From contig NZ_AVFL01000014.1 of NCBI RefSeq assembly GCF_000576635.1, positions 1-64,000 on the forward strand: DNA of 64,000 nt. Direction: 5' to 3'. This DNA comes from Skermanella stibiiresistens SB22 (GTDB lineage: Bacteria; Pseudomonadota; Alphaproteobacteria; Azospirillales; Azospirillaceae). Under the pieces are notes generated by a model. The model searched no databases. It was given only the letters and a program-made list of their open reading frames with translations, and was not told where the DNA came from. Below are positions 27,125-36,630 of this stretch, piece by piece. The stretch's first letter is position 1. Each line of letters starts with the position of its first letter. Made by a program: the position numbers and the translations under genes.

Positions 27125-28321
27125 ATGAGTTGGGCAGGTCCCTTCCAGATCGAAATCGGTAAGACAAAGTATAAAGACACACCAGCTTTCTCTCCCGCCA
27201 TGATGCCACAGGTCCAACAGGATCTGCCAGTCTTGGTCTGCTTTTCGCACCTGCGGTGGAACTTCGTTTATCAGCGACCTCAACATTTGATGTCTCGTTT
27301 TGCGCGCGACTATCGAGTGTTCTTCGTCGAAGAGCCGATCGACACCGAGAGCCAGACCGCTTGGCTCGACGTTCGCACCGAGGAAGCCGGCGTCCGCGTC
27401 GTCGTCCCCCGCCTGCCGGGACGGCGGACACCGGAACAGACGAACGACACCCTCCGGACCTTGCTGGACGAGTTCTTCGCCGCCGAGGGCATCTACGATC
27501 CGGTCCTCTGGTACTACACCCCGATGAGCCTGGACTTCACGGATCACCTGAAGGGTGCCGTGACGGTCTATGACTGCATGGACGAGTTGTCGGCGTTCAA
27601 AGGCGCTCCGCCGCGCCTGATCGAATGCGAGCGGACGCTGCTGGCCAAAGCCGATCTGGTGTTCACCGGCGGCTATAGCCTGTGGGAAGCCAAGCGGACG
27701 CTCCACGCCAACGCCCATCCCTTCCCGAGCAGCGTCGATGTGGCGCATTTCGGCCAAGCCCGTGTGGAGCAGCCCGACCCCGACGACCAAGCCGCCATCC
27801 CGCATCCGCGCCTCGGCTTCTACGGCGTGATCGACGAGCGGTTCGATATCGACCTGATCGGGACCATCGCCGAGGCCCGGCCGGACCTGCACTTCGTCTT
27901 GGTCGGACCGGTCGTGAAGATCGACCCCGAGACGCTGCCGAAGAACCCCAACATCCACTATCTCGGCCCGAAGGTCTACGACGAGCTGCCGCGCTATCTG
28001 GCCGGTTGGGACGTCGCCTTGCTGCCCTTCGCGCTGAACGAGTCGACCCGCTTCATCAGCCCGACCAAGACGCCGGAATATCTGGCCGGCGGCTGCCCCG
28101 CGGTGTCGACGCCGATCACCGACGTGGTGCGGACCTATGGCGACACGGGCGTGGTCCGGATCGCCCGGACGCCCGACGAATTCACGGCCGCGATCGACGC
28201 GGCGCTCGATGATGCCAAGGACCGGGACCGCCTGCTGGCGACCGCCGACGGTGTGCTGCGGGACATGTCCTGGGACAAGACTTGGAACGAAATGAAGGAG
28301 AAGATCGAATGCGCGATTTGA
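27125..28321 (+). CDS. TuaH-like glycosyltransferase
   Basis: 398 residues, GT-B fold. The N-terminal segment LVCFSHLRWNFVYQRPQHLMSRFA is the signature of the TuaH-like glycosyltransferase-1 group. The C-terminal nucleotide-sugar domain includes PRLGFYGVIDERFDIDLI, LVGPVVKIDPETLPKNPNIHYLGPKVYDELP and the donor-binding SPTKTPEYLAGGCPAVSTP. Cytoplasmic or peripheral. TAGGAG is close to the ATG. The stop overlaps the glf start by 13 bp, so sugar-nucleotide supply and transfer are coupled. The product is presumably a galactofuranose-containing glycan or glycolipid (inference). Confidence 0.88.
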   Translation: MSWAGPFQIEIGKTKYKDTPAFSPAMMPQVQQDLPVLVCFSHLRWNFVYQRPQHLMSRFARDYRVFFVEEPIDTESQTAWLDVRTEEAGVRVVVPRLPGRRTPEQTNDTLRTLLDEFFAAEGIYDPVLWYYTPMSLDFTDHLKGAVTVYDCMDELSAFKGAPPRLIECERTLLAKADLVFTGGYSLWEAKRTLHANAHPFPSSVDVAHFGQARVEQPDPDDQAAIPHPRLGFYGVIDERFDIDLIGTIAEARPDLHFVLVGPVVKIDPETLPKNPNIHYLGPKVYDELPRYLAGWDVALLPFALNESTRFISPTKTPEYLAGGCPAVSTPITDVVRTYGDTGVVRIARTPDEFTAAIDAALDDAKDRDRLLATADGVLRDMSWDKTWNEMKEKIECAI

Positions 28322-29586
28322 CGCCCAACGGTGCCGCCAAGGGTAAAGTCGTTTCCATGCCGAAGCGGACCCGGTTCGCCAACACGCGCTCTGGCTTCGA
28401 TTATCTGATCGTCGGCGCCGGCTTCGCGGGCAGCGTGCTCGCGGAACGCCTGGCCACCGGACTCGACAAGCGGGTCCTGCTGATCGATCGCCGTCCGCAC
28501 ATCGCGGGCAACGCCTATGACCACTATGACGACGCCGGCATCCTGATCCACCGCTACGGCCCGCACATCTTCCACACGAACTCGCAGCAGGTGGCCTCCT
28601 ACCTGTCGCGCTTCACCAAGTGGCGGCCGTACGAGCACAAGGTGCTGGCCCATGTCGACAACCAGCTGGTGCCGATCCCGATCAACCTGACCACGCTGGA
28701 AAAGCTCTACGGTCTGAAGCTGACGCCGGAGGACGCGGCGGAGTTCCTCAAGTCCAAGGCGGAGCCGGTCGCCGAGATCCGCACCTCCGAGGATGTCGTG
28801 GTCAACTCGGTCGGCCGCGAGCTGTACGAGAAGTTCTTCCGCGGCTATACCCGCAAGCAGTGGGGCCTGGACCCGTCGGAGCTGGACAAGTCGGTCACCT
28901 CGCGCGTGCCGACCCGGACCAACACCGACGACCGCTATTTCGGTGACAGCTTCCAGCAGATGCCGCTGCATGGCTATACCCGGATGTTCGAGAACATGCT
29001 CGACCATCCGAACATCAAGGTCATGCTGAACACCGACTTCGAGGAGGTCCGCCACGAGGTCCAGTACGACAAGCTGATCTATTCCGGCCCGATCGACGAG
29101 TTCTTCGACTTCCGTTTCGGCAAGCTGCCCTACCGGTCGCTCAAGTTCCGCCACGAGACGGTCGACCAGGAGAACTTCCAGCCGGTCGCGGTGGTGAACT
29201 ATCCGTCCGAATCAGTCGCCCATACCCGGATCACCGAGTACAAGCACCTGACCGGACAGGTCAATCCCCGCACCAGCCTGACCTACGAGTTCCCGGCGGA
29301 TGACGGCGATCCGTACTATCCGGTGCCGCGCCCCGAGAACGCCGAGTTGTACCGCAAGTATCAGGCGCTGGCCGACGCGACGCCGAACGTGACCTTCGCC
29401 GGGCGTCTTGGCACCTACCGCTACTACAACATGGACCAGGTGGTCGGTCAGGCGCTGTCCATGTACAACAGGATCGTCGAGGCCGAGGAGCGCGATGGCG
29501 CCATCGCCCGGGCGGCCCGCGAGATGATGACCGTCAACGGCGCGCTTCGCGCCGAGGTCGCCCAGCAGGGTGCCGGCGACGACTGA
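28309..29586 (+). CDS. glf: UDP-galactopyranose mutase
   Basis: 425 residues. FAD-binding DYLIVGAGFAGSVLAERLA near residue 25, then RRPHIAGNAYD and RYGPHIFHTN, the classic UGM substrate/flavin region. Conserved GYTRKQW and RYFGDSFQQMPLHGYTRMFENML follow. A tyrosine-rich C-terminus (FAGRLGTYRYYNMDQVVGQAL) is typical. Converts UDP-galactopyranose to UDP-galactofuranose. The ATG at 28309 follows AAGGAG by 8 bases. The N-terminus is about 20 residues longer than in most homologues. A C-terminal tail of ~30 residues follows the fold. Confidence 0.96.
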   Translation: MRDLTPNGAAKGKVVSMPKRTRFANTRSGFDYLIVGAGFAGSVLAERLATGLDKRVLLIDRRPHIAGNAYDHYDDAGILIHRYGPHIFHTNSQQVASYLSRFTKWRPYEHKVLAHVDNQLVPIPINLTTLEKLYGLKLTPEDAAEFLKSKAEPVAEIRTSEDVVVNSVGRELYEKFFRGYTRKQWGLDPSELDKSVTSRVPTRTNTDDRYFGDSFQQMPLHGYTRMFENMLDHPNIKVMLNTDFEEVRHEVQYDKLIYSGPIDEFFDFRFGKLPYRSLKFRHETVDQENFQPVAVVNYPSESVAHTRITEYKHLTGQVNPRTSLTYEFPADDGDPYYPVPRPENAELYRKYQALADATPNVTFAGRLGTYRYYNMDQVVGQALSMYNRIVEAEERDGAIARAAREMMTVNGALRAEVAQQGAGDD

Positions 29587-29687
29587 GGATCCGGCGGGGG
29601 GCCACGTGCCGGCTCCCCGCCATCCCCTCGTCAGGGGCCGATTACGGCCAAGCAATTTGCGGCCAATCCCTTTATGGAGAGACATCA

Positions 29688-30833
29688 ATGTATAAACCGA
29701 AAGCCTTCGGCGGCTTTTTCATGGGCGGGTTCGAGTGCTCGACCCACCGGCGCCATGATGGACGCCGTCTCGACCTGATCGAGGCGACCGGCCACGGCCG
29801 TCATTTCGAACAGGACTTCGCCAGCATGACCCGCCATGGGATGCGGACGGTGCGGAGTGGCGTGCGCTGGCATCTGATCGAAACCTCCCCCGGCCAGTTC
29901 GACTGGTCGAGCTTCCTGCCAATGCTCCACGCTTCCAGGGCCGCCGGCGTCCAGGTGATCTGGGACCTGTGCCACTACGGCTGGCCGGACGACATCGACA
30001 TCTGGCAGCCCAACTTCGTCGATCGCTTCGCGAACTTCGCGGCGGCGGTCGCCCAAGTCGTCAAGGACGAGACCGGTGAAGTGCCGTTCTACGCGCCGAT
30101 CAACGAGATCTCCTACTGGTCCTGGGCCGGCGGCGACAACGCGGCCTTCAACCCGATGGCGCGCGGCCGCGGCACGGAACTGAAGGTGCAGCTGGTCCGC
30201 GCGTCCATCGCGGCGATCGACGCGATCCGTGCGGTCGAGCCGCGCGCCCGCTTCGTGCAGATCGACCCCGTGATCAACGTGGTTCCCAAGTCGAAGGCCG
30301 ACCGCGCCGGGGCCGAGGGCTATCGTCAGGCCCAGTACCAAGCTTGGGACATGCTGACCGGCCGCATCTGGCCGGGGCTCGGCGGCAAGCCGGACTATCT
30401 GGACATCGTTGGCGTCAACTACTACTCCGACAACCAGTGGTTCCACGGCGGCGGCATGATCGAGCGGACTGATCCCAACTATCGGCCGTTCCGCGAGATT
30501 CTGGCGGAAACCCACAAGCGTTACGGCAAGCCGGTGCTGGTCGCCGAGACCGGAGCCGAGGGCGACCCGCGCGCCAGTTGGTTCCGCTATGTCTGCGACG
30601 AGGTCGCGGCGGCGCTGGAGGCCGGCACCCCCGTCGAGGGCATTTGCCTGTACCCCGTCCTCGACTATCCCGGCTGGGCCGACGAGCGCCATTGCGCGAC
30701 CGGCCTGCTGGGCTTCCCGGACGCCGAGGGCCGCCGCGAGGTCCACGCCCCGTTGGCCGAGGAACTGGCCCGTCAGGAGGCGCGGTTCGAGCGGCTGGGA
30801 AGCGCCGAGGAACTGAAGACCGACGCCGCGTGA
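29688..30833 (+). CDS. GH1-like (clan GH-A) glycoside hydrolase or transglycosidase
   Basis: 381 residues, no signal peptide, TIM barrel. Predicted acid/base E140 (YAPINEISYW) and nucleophile E287 (VLVAETGAEG) at the ends of strands 4 and 7, as in clan GH-A. The N-terminus GGFFMGGFECSTHR resembles family 1. It is shorter than standard GH1 beta-glucosidases (~450). Its place between UDP-galactopyranose mutase and an ABC exporter suggests a role in making rather than degrading a glycoconjugate, perhaps trimming or transglycosylation (inference). Confidence 0.85.
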   Translation: MYKPKAFGGFFMGGFECSTHRRHDGRRLDLIEATGHGRHFEQDFASMTRHGMRTVRSGVRWHLIETSPGQFDWSSFLPMLHASRAAGVQVIWDLCHYGWPDDIDIWQPNFVDRFANFAAAVAQVVKDETGEVPFYAPINEISYWSWAGGDNAAFNPMARGRGTELKVQLVRASIAAIDAIRAVEPRARFVQIDPVINVVPKSKADRAGAEGYRQAQYQAWDMLTGRIWPGLGGKPDYLDIVGVNYYSDNQWFHGGGMIERTDPNYRPFREILAETHKRYGKPVLVAETGAEGDPRASWFRYVCDEVAAALEAGTPVEGICLYPVLDYPGWADERHCATGLLGFPDAEGRREVHAPLAEELARQEARFERLGSAEELKTDAA

Positions 30834-30948
30834 GCGTTGCCGCCGCGTGAGCGTCCCCGTTGTTATCGACCCCCTGATGATCGAAGCGTGACTGAAGCCG
30901 AGGGGGGCGCCGGACTTTCGAGGCGTCCCCCTCCGAGGATTGAAATCG

Positions 30949-32745
30949 ATGCCATTCAGAACAAGAACCAGCGGCCCGCTCCCGAGCCGGCCGTTGAGCT
31001 TTCTGATCCGGTACATCAAGGCGCGCCCGTGGCAATTCGGCGTGCTTTTCGGCGTGATCGTGGGCGGCGCCGCGTGCGCCGTCCTTGTCCAATACGGCAT
31101 GAAGATGCTGGTCGACGCCATGGCCTCGCCCGACAGGGCGACTGCCGACGTCTGGACCCCGCTGATATTCTTCCTGGGACTGATCGCGATCGAGAACGTC
31201 CTCTGGCGCACCGGCGGCTGGCTGGGGTGCCGCACGATCGTCTCGACCGGCGTGGACATGCGGCTGGACCTGTTCCAGCACCTGACCGGCCACCCGATGC
31301 GGTATTTCTCCGAGCATTTCGCGGGGGCGCTCGGCGGCAGGATCACCGCCACGGCCAACGCCGCCGGCATGATCCTGCGCGGATTGACCTGGAGCATCGT
31401 GCCGCCCTCGACCGAGATCATCGGCGCCGTCATCGTGCTGACGACGATCGATTGGCGGATGGGTGTGGCGCTGGCGTTCTTCGTCGTCATCGTGGCCGCC
31501 GCGATCATCCTGTTCGGCGTGCGGGGCAAGGATGTCCACCATGACTTCGCCCGCCAGTCGTCCAAGGCTGGTGGCGAGTTGGTCGACGTCGTCTCCAACG
31601 TCTGGACGGTCAAGGCGTTCTCCGCCCGGCAGCGGGAGCGCGACCGGCTGGCCGGCGAGCTGGGCGTCGAGGCGGCTTCGGAGCGCCGCAGCTGGATGTA
31701 CCTGGAGAAGGCGCGCCTGCTCCACGACGGCTGCCTCTGGGTGATGGCCGGCACCATGCTGGTCTGGGCGATCACTCTGTGGCGGGCGGGAAGCATCACG
31801 CCCGGCGACGTGGTGATCATCAGCGCCCTGACCTTCCGCATCCTCCATGGTTCCCGCGATCTGGCGCTGGCCTTGGTCAGCACGTCTCAGTATTTCGGCA
31901 CGATCGCCGACAGCTTGGCCGTGATCGCGCAGCCCCACGGCATCGACGATGTCGGCGACAGCCGGCCGCTCGAGGCGCGCGGCGGCGGCATCGTCTTCGA
32001 CGACGTGAGCTTCAGCTATCCGGACGGCCGCAAGGTCTTCGACGGCTTCAACCTGCGGATCGAGCCCGGCCAGAAGGTCGGTCTGGTCGGTCCCTCCGGA
32101 TCGGGCAAGTCGACGCTGATCGGGTTGATCCAGCGGCTGGACGACGCCCAGGAGGGCGCCATCCTGATCGATGGGCAGCGGGTGACCGAGGTCGGGCAGG
32201 ATAGCCTGAGATCGAAGATCGCCGTGGTGCCGCAGGAGATCGCGCTGTTCCACCGCACGATCATGGAGAACATCCGCTACGGCAAGCCGGACGCCACCGA
32301 CGAGGAGGTCATCGCGGCGGCCAAGCACGCCTATTGCGACGACTTCATCCGCGAGTTGCCCGAGGGCTACCACACGGAAGTCGGCGAACGCGGCATCCGC
32401 CTTTCCGGTGGTCAGCGCCAGCGTTTGGGTATCGCGCGCGCCTTCCTGAAGGACGCGCCGATCCTGATCCTGGACGAGGCGACCTCCGCGCTCGACACCC
32501 AGTCGGAGCAGGAGATCCAGATGGCGCTGGCCGATCTGGTCAAGGGGCGGACGGTCCTGGCGGTGGCGCACCGCTTGTCGACCATCTCCAGCTTCGACCG
32601 CGTCGTGGTGCTGGTCGATGGCCGGATCGTCGAGGACGGAGCCCCGACGGATCTGCGCCGCCGCGGCGGGATCTTCGACGGCATGTGGCGCCTCCAGGCG
32701 GATAGCCTGGTGGAGGCCATGCGGTTGGAGGACGCGGCGGATTGA
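30949..32745 (+). CDS. ABC exporter, fused transmembrane and ATPase domains
   Basis: 598 residues. The type-IV exporter membrane domain (~1-320, six helices) is followed by an ATPase domain with Walker A GPSGSGKST (381-389), signature LSGGQRQRLG, Walker B ILILDEATSALD and the H-loop in AVAHRLSTI. A half-transporter that would homodimerise. The ATG at 30949 is used; a TTG at 30940 is an alternative. Located directly downstream of the GH1-like gene, so likely exports the cluster's glycan or glycolipid. MsbA-like lipid flippases are the nearest general analogue. Confidence 0.93.
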   Translation: MPFRTRTSGPLPSRPLSFLIRYIKARPWQFGVLFGVIVGGAACAVLVQYGMKMLVDAMASPDRATADVWTPLIFFLGLIAIENVLWRTGGWLGCRTIVSTGVDMRLDLFQHLTGHPMRYFSEHFAGALGGRITATANAAGMILRGLTWSIVPPSTEIIGAVIVLTTIDWRMGVALAFFVVIVAAAIILFGVRGKDVHHDFARQSSKAGGELVDVVSNVWTVKAFSARQRERDRLAGELGVEAASERRSWMYLEKARLLHDGCLWVMAGTMLVWAITLWRAGSITPGDVVIISALTFRILHGSRDLALALVSTSQYFGTIADSLAVIAQPHGIDDVGDSRPLEARGGGIVFDDVSFSYPDGRKVFDGFNLRIEPGQKVGLVGPSGSGKSTLIGLIQRLDDAQEGAILIDGQRVTEVGQDSLRSKIAVVPQEIALFHRTIMENIRYGKPDATDEEVIAAAKHAYCDDFIRELPEGYHTEVGERGIRLSGGQRQRLGIARAFLKDAPILILDEATSALDTQSEQEIQMALADLVKGRTVLAVAHRLSTISSFDRVVVLVDGRIVEDGAPTDLRRRGGIFDGMWRLQADSLVEAMRLEDAAD

Positions 32746-32772
32746 CGCCGCGAGCCGTCCGGAGTCCCCCGG

Positions 32773-34344
32773 TCAGATCTCCACGGTGAGCAGCCGCATC
32801 ATGCCCTGGTCCTCGTGCGCCAGGGTATGGCAGTGGAAGACGAAGGGCCCGTCGAAGTCGAGATAGCGGGTGCGCAGGCGCACGCGGCCGGTGGGCGGGA
32901 CGGTGATGGTGTCCATCCAGCGGCCCTTCGTCACCGGAACCGGCAGACCGTCGGCCTCCAGCACCTGGAACGGATTGATGTGGATGTGGAAGGGGTGCGG
33001 ATCGTTGGTCTGGTTGGTCAGCACCCATTCCTCCGCCGTGCCGAGCTTGGCGGTGAAGCCCTTTTCGTCTGCCGCGAAGGGTTCGCCGTCGATGGTCCAG
33101 GTCCAATTGGGCAGCGTGCCGATCTGGCCGAAGGCGACGCGGCGGCCTCTGACGATCTCTTGATCCTGAATCGGCCGGAGGTGGCCGTCGAAGTCCTTGG
33201 CGTAGCTGACGAGCGGTCCCTCATGGAGCTTCATGTTGTCTTTCGCGCCGCCCACCGACACCGTGGCGAGGGAGCCGTAGTCGACGCCGTAGTTGCTCCC
33301 GCCTTCCAGTGAATAGACGCCTTTGGTCCCGCTCGCCTTGACCAGGACCTCGGCCCGATTGCCGGGTGCCAGGAATATGGCCTCGCACCGCTCGGTCGTC
33401 TCCAGCGGATTGCCGTCGAAGCCCAGCGCGACTAATCCATGACCCTGTAGTCTCAGCGTCAGGAATTTGTTGTGGGTGGCGTTGACCAGCCGCCAACGCT
33501 GGACCTCGCCGCGCTTCATGGGGATGTTCGGACGCTTCTGGCCGTTGATGTAGACCTGATTGCCGATATCCAGCGTGGCATAGCTCTCCAGCTGTCCGCG
33601 CTTGTCGACCGGCAGGCTTTGGAACAGCATCACCACATCCTTGGCTTTGGCGATCCGCTCGATGGCGTCGACCTTGCCTTCGACGATCAGCGCGCCGGCC
33701 ATGCCGCTGGCCACTTGCAGCGCCACCGAGCCATGCTGATGGGCGTGGTAGAAATTCAGCCCGCAGGGATGGTTGGCGGGTATCGCGTAGCGGTATCGTT
33801 GCGTCTGGCCCGGCTCGACCGTCAACAGCACGTTGTCGGCGGGCGAGCGGGGCGAGACGTGCAGTCCGTGGACATGCATGTTGGTCAAGTTGAAGCCGTG
33901 CGGCACGTTGATCCCCGACACGCCCGGAACGGCGGCGCCACCATGATCCGCGTGACCTCCCATGGCTGGCATGGTGGCGCCCGCCGCCGTCGCCACCATC
34001 GGCAGCCGGTTGGACAGGTCGAGCGCCAGCGTGTCTCCCGCCTTGACGCGGAGCGTGCTCGGGCGGGGTCCGCCGCCATATCCGCGCAACGCCACCTGCC
34101 GGCCGGCGAGCGCGTAGTAGCCATAGACCGCGTCGATCGCGACGTCGAGCTGGTGGGCACCCGAGGCGGTCCGCTCGTCCTTGGGCGTGATCAGGTCGTC
34201 GGGTCCGGGTTCGACGCCTGATTGATCGTCCCCCTTGCCCGGCAGGCAAGCGGCCAGCGCCAGCGTGGCGGCGCCGGCCAGCAGGGCGCGCCGGCCGAAC
34301 GCCGGCGTGGAGACGCGGCGGATCATATCGAAATTGTCGTCCAT
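32773..34344 (-). CDS. Multicopper oxidase, Tat-exported or lipoprotein
   Basis: 523 residues, three cupredoxin domains. All four copper-binding motifs are present: HVHGLH (157-162), HAHQHG (200-205), HPFHIH (about 450-455) and HCHTLAHEDQGMM (about 504-516), giving a full trinuclear cluster plus type-1 copper with axial methionine. The N-terminus has GRRALLAGAATLALAAC, a hydrophobic signal with a possible lipobox cysteine. A Met/His-rich insert (MPAMGGHADHGG, ~125-136) recalls copper-tolerance oxidases. Co-transcribed downstream of the GMC dehydrogenase (16-bp gap), where a cytochrome c subunit might be expected. Confidence 0.93.
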   Translation of the reverse strand: MDDNFDMIRRVSTPAFGRRALLAGAATLALAACLPGKGDDQSGVEPGPDDLITPKDERTASGAHQLDVAIDAVYGYYALAGRQVALRGYGGGPRPSTLRVKAGDTLALDLSNRLPMVATAAGATMPAMGGHADHGGAAVPGVSGINVPHGFNLTNMHVHGLHVSPRSPADNVLLTVEPGQTQRYRYAIPANHPCGLNFYHAHQHGSVALQVASGMAGALIVEGKVDAIERIAKAKDVVMLFQSLPVDKRGQLESYATLDIGNQVYINGQKRPNIPMKRGEVQRWRLVNATHNKFLTLRLQGHGLVALGFDGNPLETTERCEAIFLAPGNRAEVLVKASGTKGVYSLEGGSNYGVDYGSLATVSVGGAKDNMKLHEGPLVSYAKDFDGHLRPIQDQEIVRGRRVAFGQIGTLPNWTWTIDGEPFAADEKGFTAKLGTAEEWVLTNQTNDPHPFHIHINPFQVLEADGLPVPVTKGRWMDTITVPPTGRVRLRTRYLDFDGPFVFHCHTLAHEDQGMMRLLTVEI

Positions 34345-34360
34345 GGACGTGTCCCCCGCC

Positions 34361-36067
34361 TCAACCCTGGCCGAAGCCGGCGTGAATTTGGTCGGCGGCG
34401 CGGAGCGCCAAGCCCGCCGCCGTCATCGACGGCGATACGATGCCGGTGGTCGGATAGACGCCCGTCCCGATGATGTGGAGGTTCGGGTGATCGTGCGACT
34501 GGCAGAAGGGGTCGACCACCGATGTCTTGGAGCAGGCGCCCATCCGAGTGGTGCCGGCGATCACCGCCGTCTCCACATCGGGTTCGGGCTGCTGCCACGT
34601 ATCCTCGGGAATTCCCATCTTCCGGAAGATCGCCTGGTGCATCTGGCGGGCGACCGCGATGCCGCGATCGGTGTACTCGTCCCAGCCGAAGGTCACCTTG
34701 GGGCGCGGGATGCCCATGGCGTCCGGGTTGGCGAAATCGGCGACCACCCGGTTGGCGTCGTTCGGCAACACGTCGACCATGCTGCCCAAAGTCACCTCGC
34801 GCGCGGTCTGCCTCGCCATCTCGGCCGCCAGTTCGGCGCCGAACACGCCTTGCTGGATCAGCTTTTCCGCCCGCTGCGCCGGACCCAGCGTCGCGTTCCA
34901 GCCACCATTGACGAAGTTGGTCGCTATCGCGCCATGGGTCGCGCGGAAACCGCCATCGCGCAGCGACTTGAGTCCGCCGGTGGCGCTGACCGGACCGCGG
35001 TAGGGGAAGGTCGCTTCCGGGGCCAGTCCCAGGGTGTTGACGTCGGCCAAGGCGATCAGGTTTCGGCCGACCATGCCAGACGAGTTGGCGACACCTTTGG
35101 GCGTGCGTTCCCCGGTCGAGATCAGCAGGAGTTTGGGCGTCTCGATCGCGTGTGCGGCGAGGATGTAGCGGGTGCCGATCGCGCGGCCTTCCCAGCCATC
35201 GGGATGGCTATAGAGCAAGCCGGTTACCCTGCCGTCCGCGCCCGTCTCGATCCGGTGGACGACGCGCTTGTCCAGGACGCGGGCGCCGAGCTGTTCGGCC
35301 TTGGTGACATGGGCGCTGGCGTCGTACTTGGCGGCGATCGGACAGATGAAGCGGCAGGACGCGTTGCCGCAGCACTGCGGCCGGCCATCGTGTGGGACGG
35401 AGTTGCGCGCGTGCGGATAGGGGCCATAGGCCAGCATGCCGGCCTTGAACTCGCTTCCGGCGCACTGATAGGTGAAGTCGATCCCCTCCGTCGCCGAACC
35501 GATCCGCGTGTCGGAATAGGTCATCGGCACCCTTGGCAATGGAAACGTCTCGCCCCGCCGGTCGGGGCCGATGTAGTCCGACGCGTCGCCGGCGACTCCC
35601 CATTCCTGTTCGACCCGCTGGTAATAGGGCAACATGTCGTCGTAGGAGATCGGCCAGTCGACACCGACGCCATAGGCCGACCACATGCGGAAGTCGTTGG
35701 GGTAATGGCGCTCGGCGTGACCTGTCCAATGCCAGGACGTTCCGCCGACGCCCCGGAGATAGAGCCCCTGGAACGTCTTCGCTCCCGCCTGGACATAGTA
35801 GTTGTAGTAGTTGTTCTCGTCCGGCTGCGGTGTGTAGGGAGGGTTCTCGTAGGGGGCGTTCGATCCCTTGGTCGGCGATGCCCGAAAACGCTGCACGGCC
35901 TCGACCCGGTCGATCCGGGGGCCGGAGTCCAGGACGATGACCGAATGTCCGAACTTCCTCAGCGCGTAGGCGGCGAGGCCGCCGACGACACCGGCGCCGA
36001 CGATGACGACATCGGCGGAGACGGTCTCGACGACTGGCCCGCGCTCCGTGGGTGGGGAGTGATCCAT
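34361..36067 (-). CDS. GMC-family FAD dehydrogenase, large subunit of a membrane sugar/alcohol dehydrogenase
   Basis: 568 residues. FAD motif VVIVGAGVVGGLAAYALRKFG near residue 20; GVGGTSWHWTGHAERHYPNDFRM and the C-terminal GTGVYPTTGIVSPSMTAAGLALRAADQI are typical of gluconate 2-dehydrogenase/FAD sorbitol dehydrogenase alpha subunits. Cysteines in CCGNASCRFICP (~245-256) could bind a 3Fe-4S cluster, as in related FAD glucose dehydrogenases. No own signal peptide: export would be by hitch-hiking with the Tat signal of the small subunit encoded 11 bp upstream. The ATG at 36067 fits the domain start. Confidence 0.92.
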   Translation of the reverse strand: MDHSPPTERGPVVETVSADVVIVGAGVVGGLAAYALRKFGHSVIVLDSGPRIDRVEAVQRFRASPTKGSNAPYENPPYTPQPDENNYYNYYVQAGAKTFQGLYLRGVGGTSWHWTGHAERHYPNDFRMWSAYGVGVDWPISYDDMLPYYQRVEQEWGVAGDASDYIGPDRRGETFPLPRVPMTYSDTRIGSATEGIDFTYQCAGSEFKAGMLAYGPYPHARNSVPHDGRPQCCGNASCRFICPIAAKYDASAHVTKAEQLGARVLDKRVVHRIETGADGRVTGLLYSHPDGWEGRAIGTRYILAAHAIETPKLLLISTGERTPKGVANSSGMVGRNLIALADVNTLGLAPEATFPYRGPVSATGGLKSLRDGGFRATHGAIATNFVNGGWNATLGPAQRAEKLIQQGVFGAELAAEMARQTAREVTLGSMVDVLPNDANRVVADFANPDAMGIPRPKVTFGWDEYTDRGIAVARQMHQAIFRKMGIPEDTWQQPEPDVETAVIAGTTRMGACSKTSVVDPFCQSHDHPNLHIIGTGVYPTTGIVSPSMTAAGLALRAADQIHAGFGQG

Positions 36068-36078
36068 GGCTTGACCCC

Positions 36079-36630
36079 TTACGCGCGGTTCTTCGAGGAT
36101 GGGACGTTCACGGCCAGCCCGGTGGTTGGCGGTACCCAGGCGTGCTGCCAGTATCCGAACTCTCCGCCGCAGGTGACCGGAGGCTTGGTGAAAGCGCAGG
36201 CGCGCCACATCAGGGCGTCGTCGTAGAAGAGCACCGGACCGCCCACGGTGGCGCTCGCCCCCGTGTACCAAGTGGATGTCAGCGCCTGAGCGACCGGCAG
36301 CAGGCCGTGCTCGACCATCACATCCTTCAGGGGGCGGTCGGGCGGCGCGTTGGCGACCACCTGGACCAAGGTTTCGAGGGTGGGCAGCCCATGGACGGGG
36401 ACCAAGGCGTCCCAGACGGTTCGCGCCAAGTCCAGGTATGAGGCATCCAGCTCGATGCCGGTCAGTTTCGACGAGATCGCCAGAAAGGGCGTGATGGCCT
36501 TGCCGGGAGCCCCGGCCATCGCGCCCAAGGCGCTGGCGGGCGCCAGGGCCAGGGCGACGCCGCCGGCCAGTCCGGTGAGCACATCGCGGCGGGTTGGTTC
36601 CTTCGCTGGGGACGCCTGCGCGTCGGACAT
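36079..36630 (-). CDS. Small (gamma) subunit of FAD-dependent sugar/alcohol dehydrogenase
   Basis: 183 residues. Twin-arginine signal TRRDVLTGLAGGVALALAP (~13-31). The mature part has the small-subunit pattern SSKLTGIELDASYLDLARTVWDAL, STWYTGAS and GGEFGYWQHAWVPP (gluconate-2-dehydrogenase subunit 3 / FAD-SLDH family). It escorts the FAD subunit through the Tat pathway. First gene of the operon gamma-GMC-multicopper oxidase on the minus strand, with a shared CGGTATA motif 50-65 bp upstream. Confidence 0.9.
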   Translation of the reverse strand: MSDAQASPAKEPTRRDVLTGLAGGVALALAPASALGAMAGAPGKAITPFLAISSKLTGIELDASYLDLARTVWDALVPVHGLPTLETLVQVVANAPPDRPLKDVMVEHGLLPVAQALTSTWYTGASATVGGPVLFYDDALMWRACAFTKPPVTCGGEFGYWQHAWVPPTTGLAVNVPSSKNRA

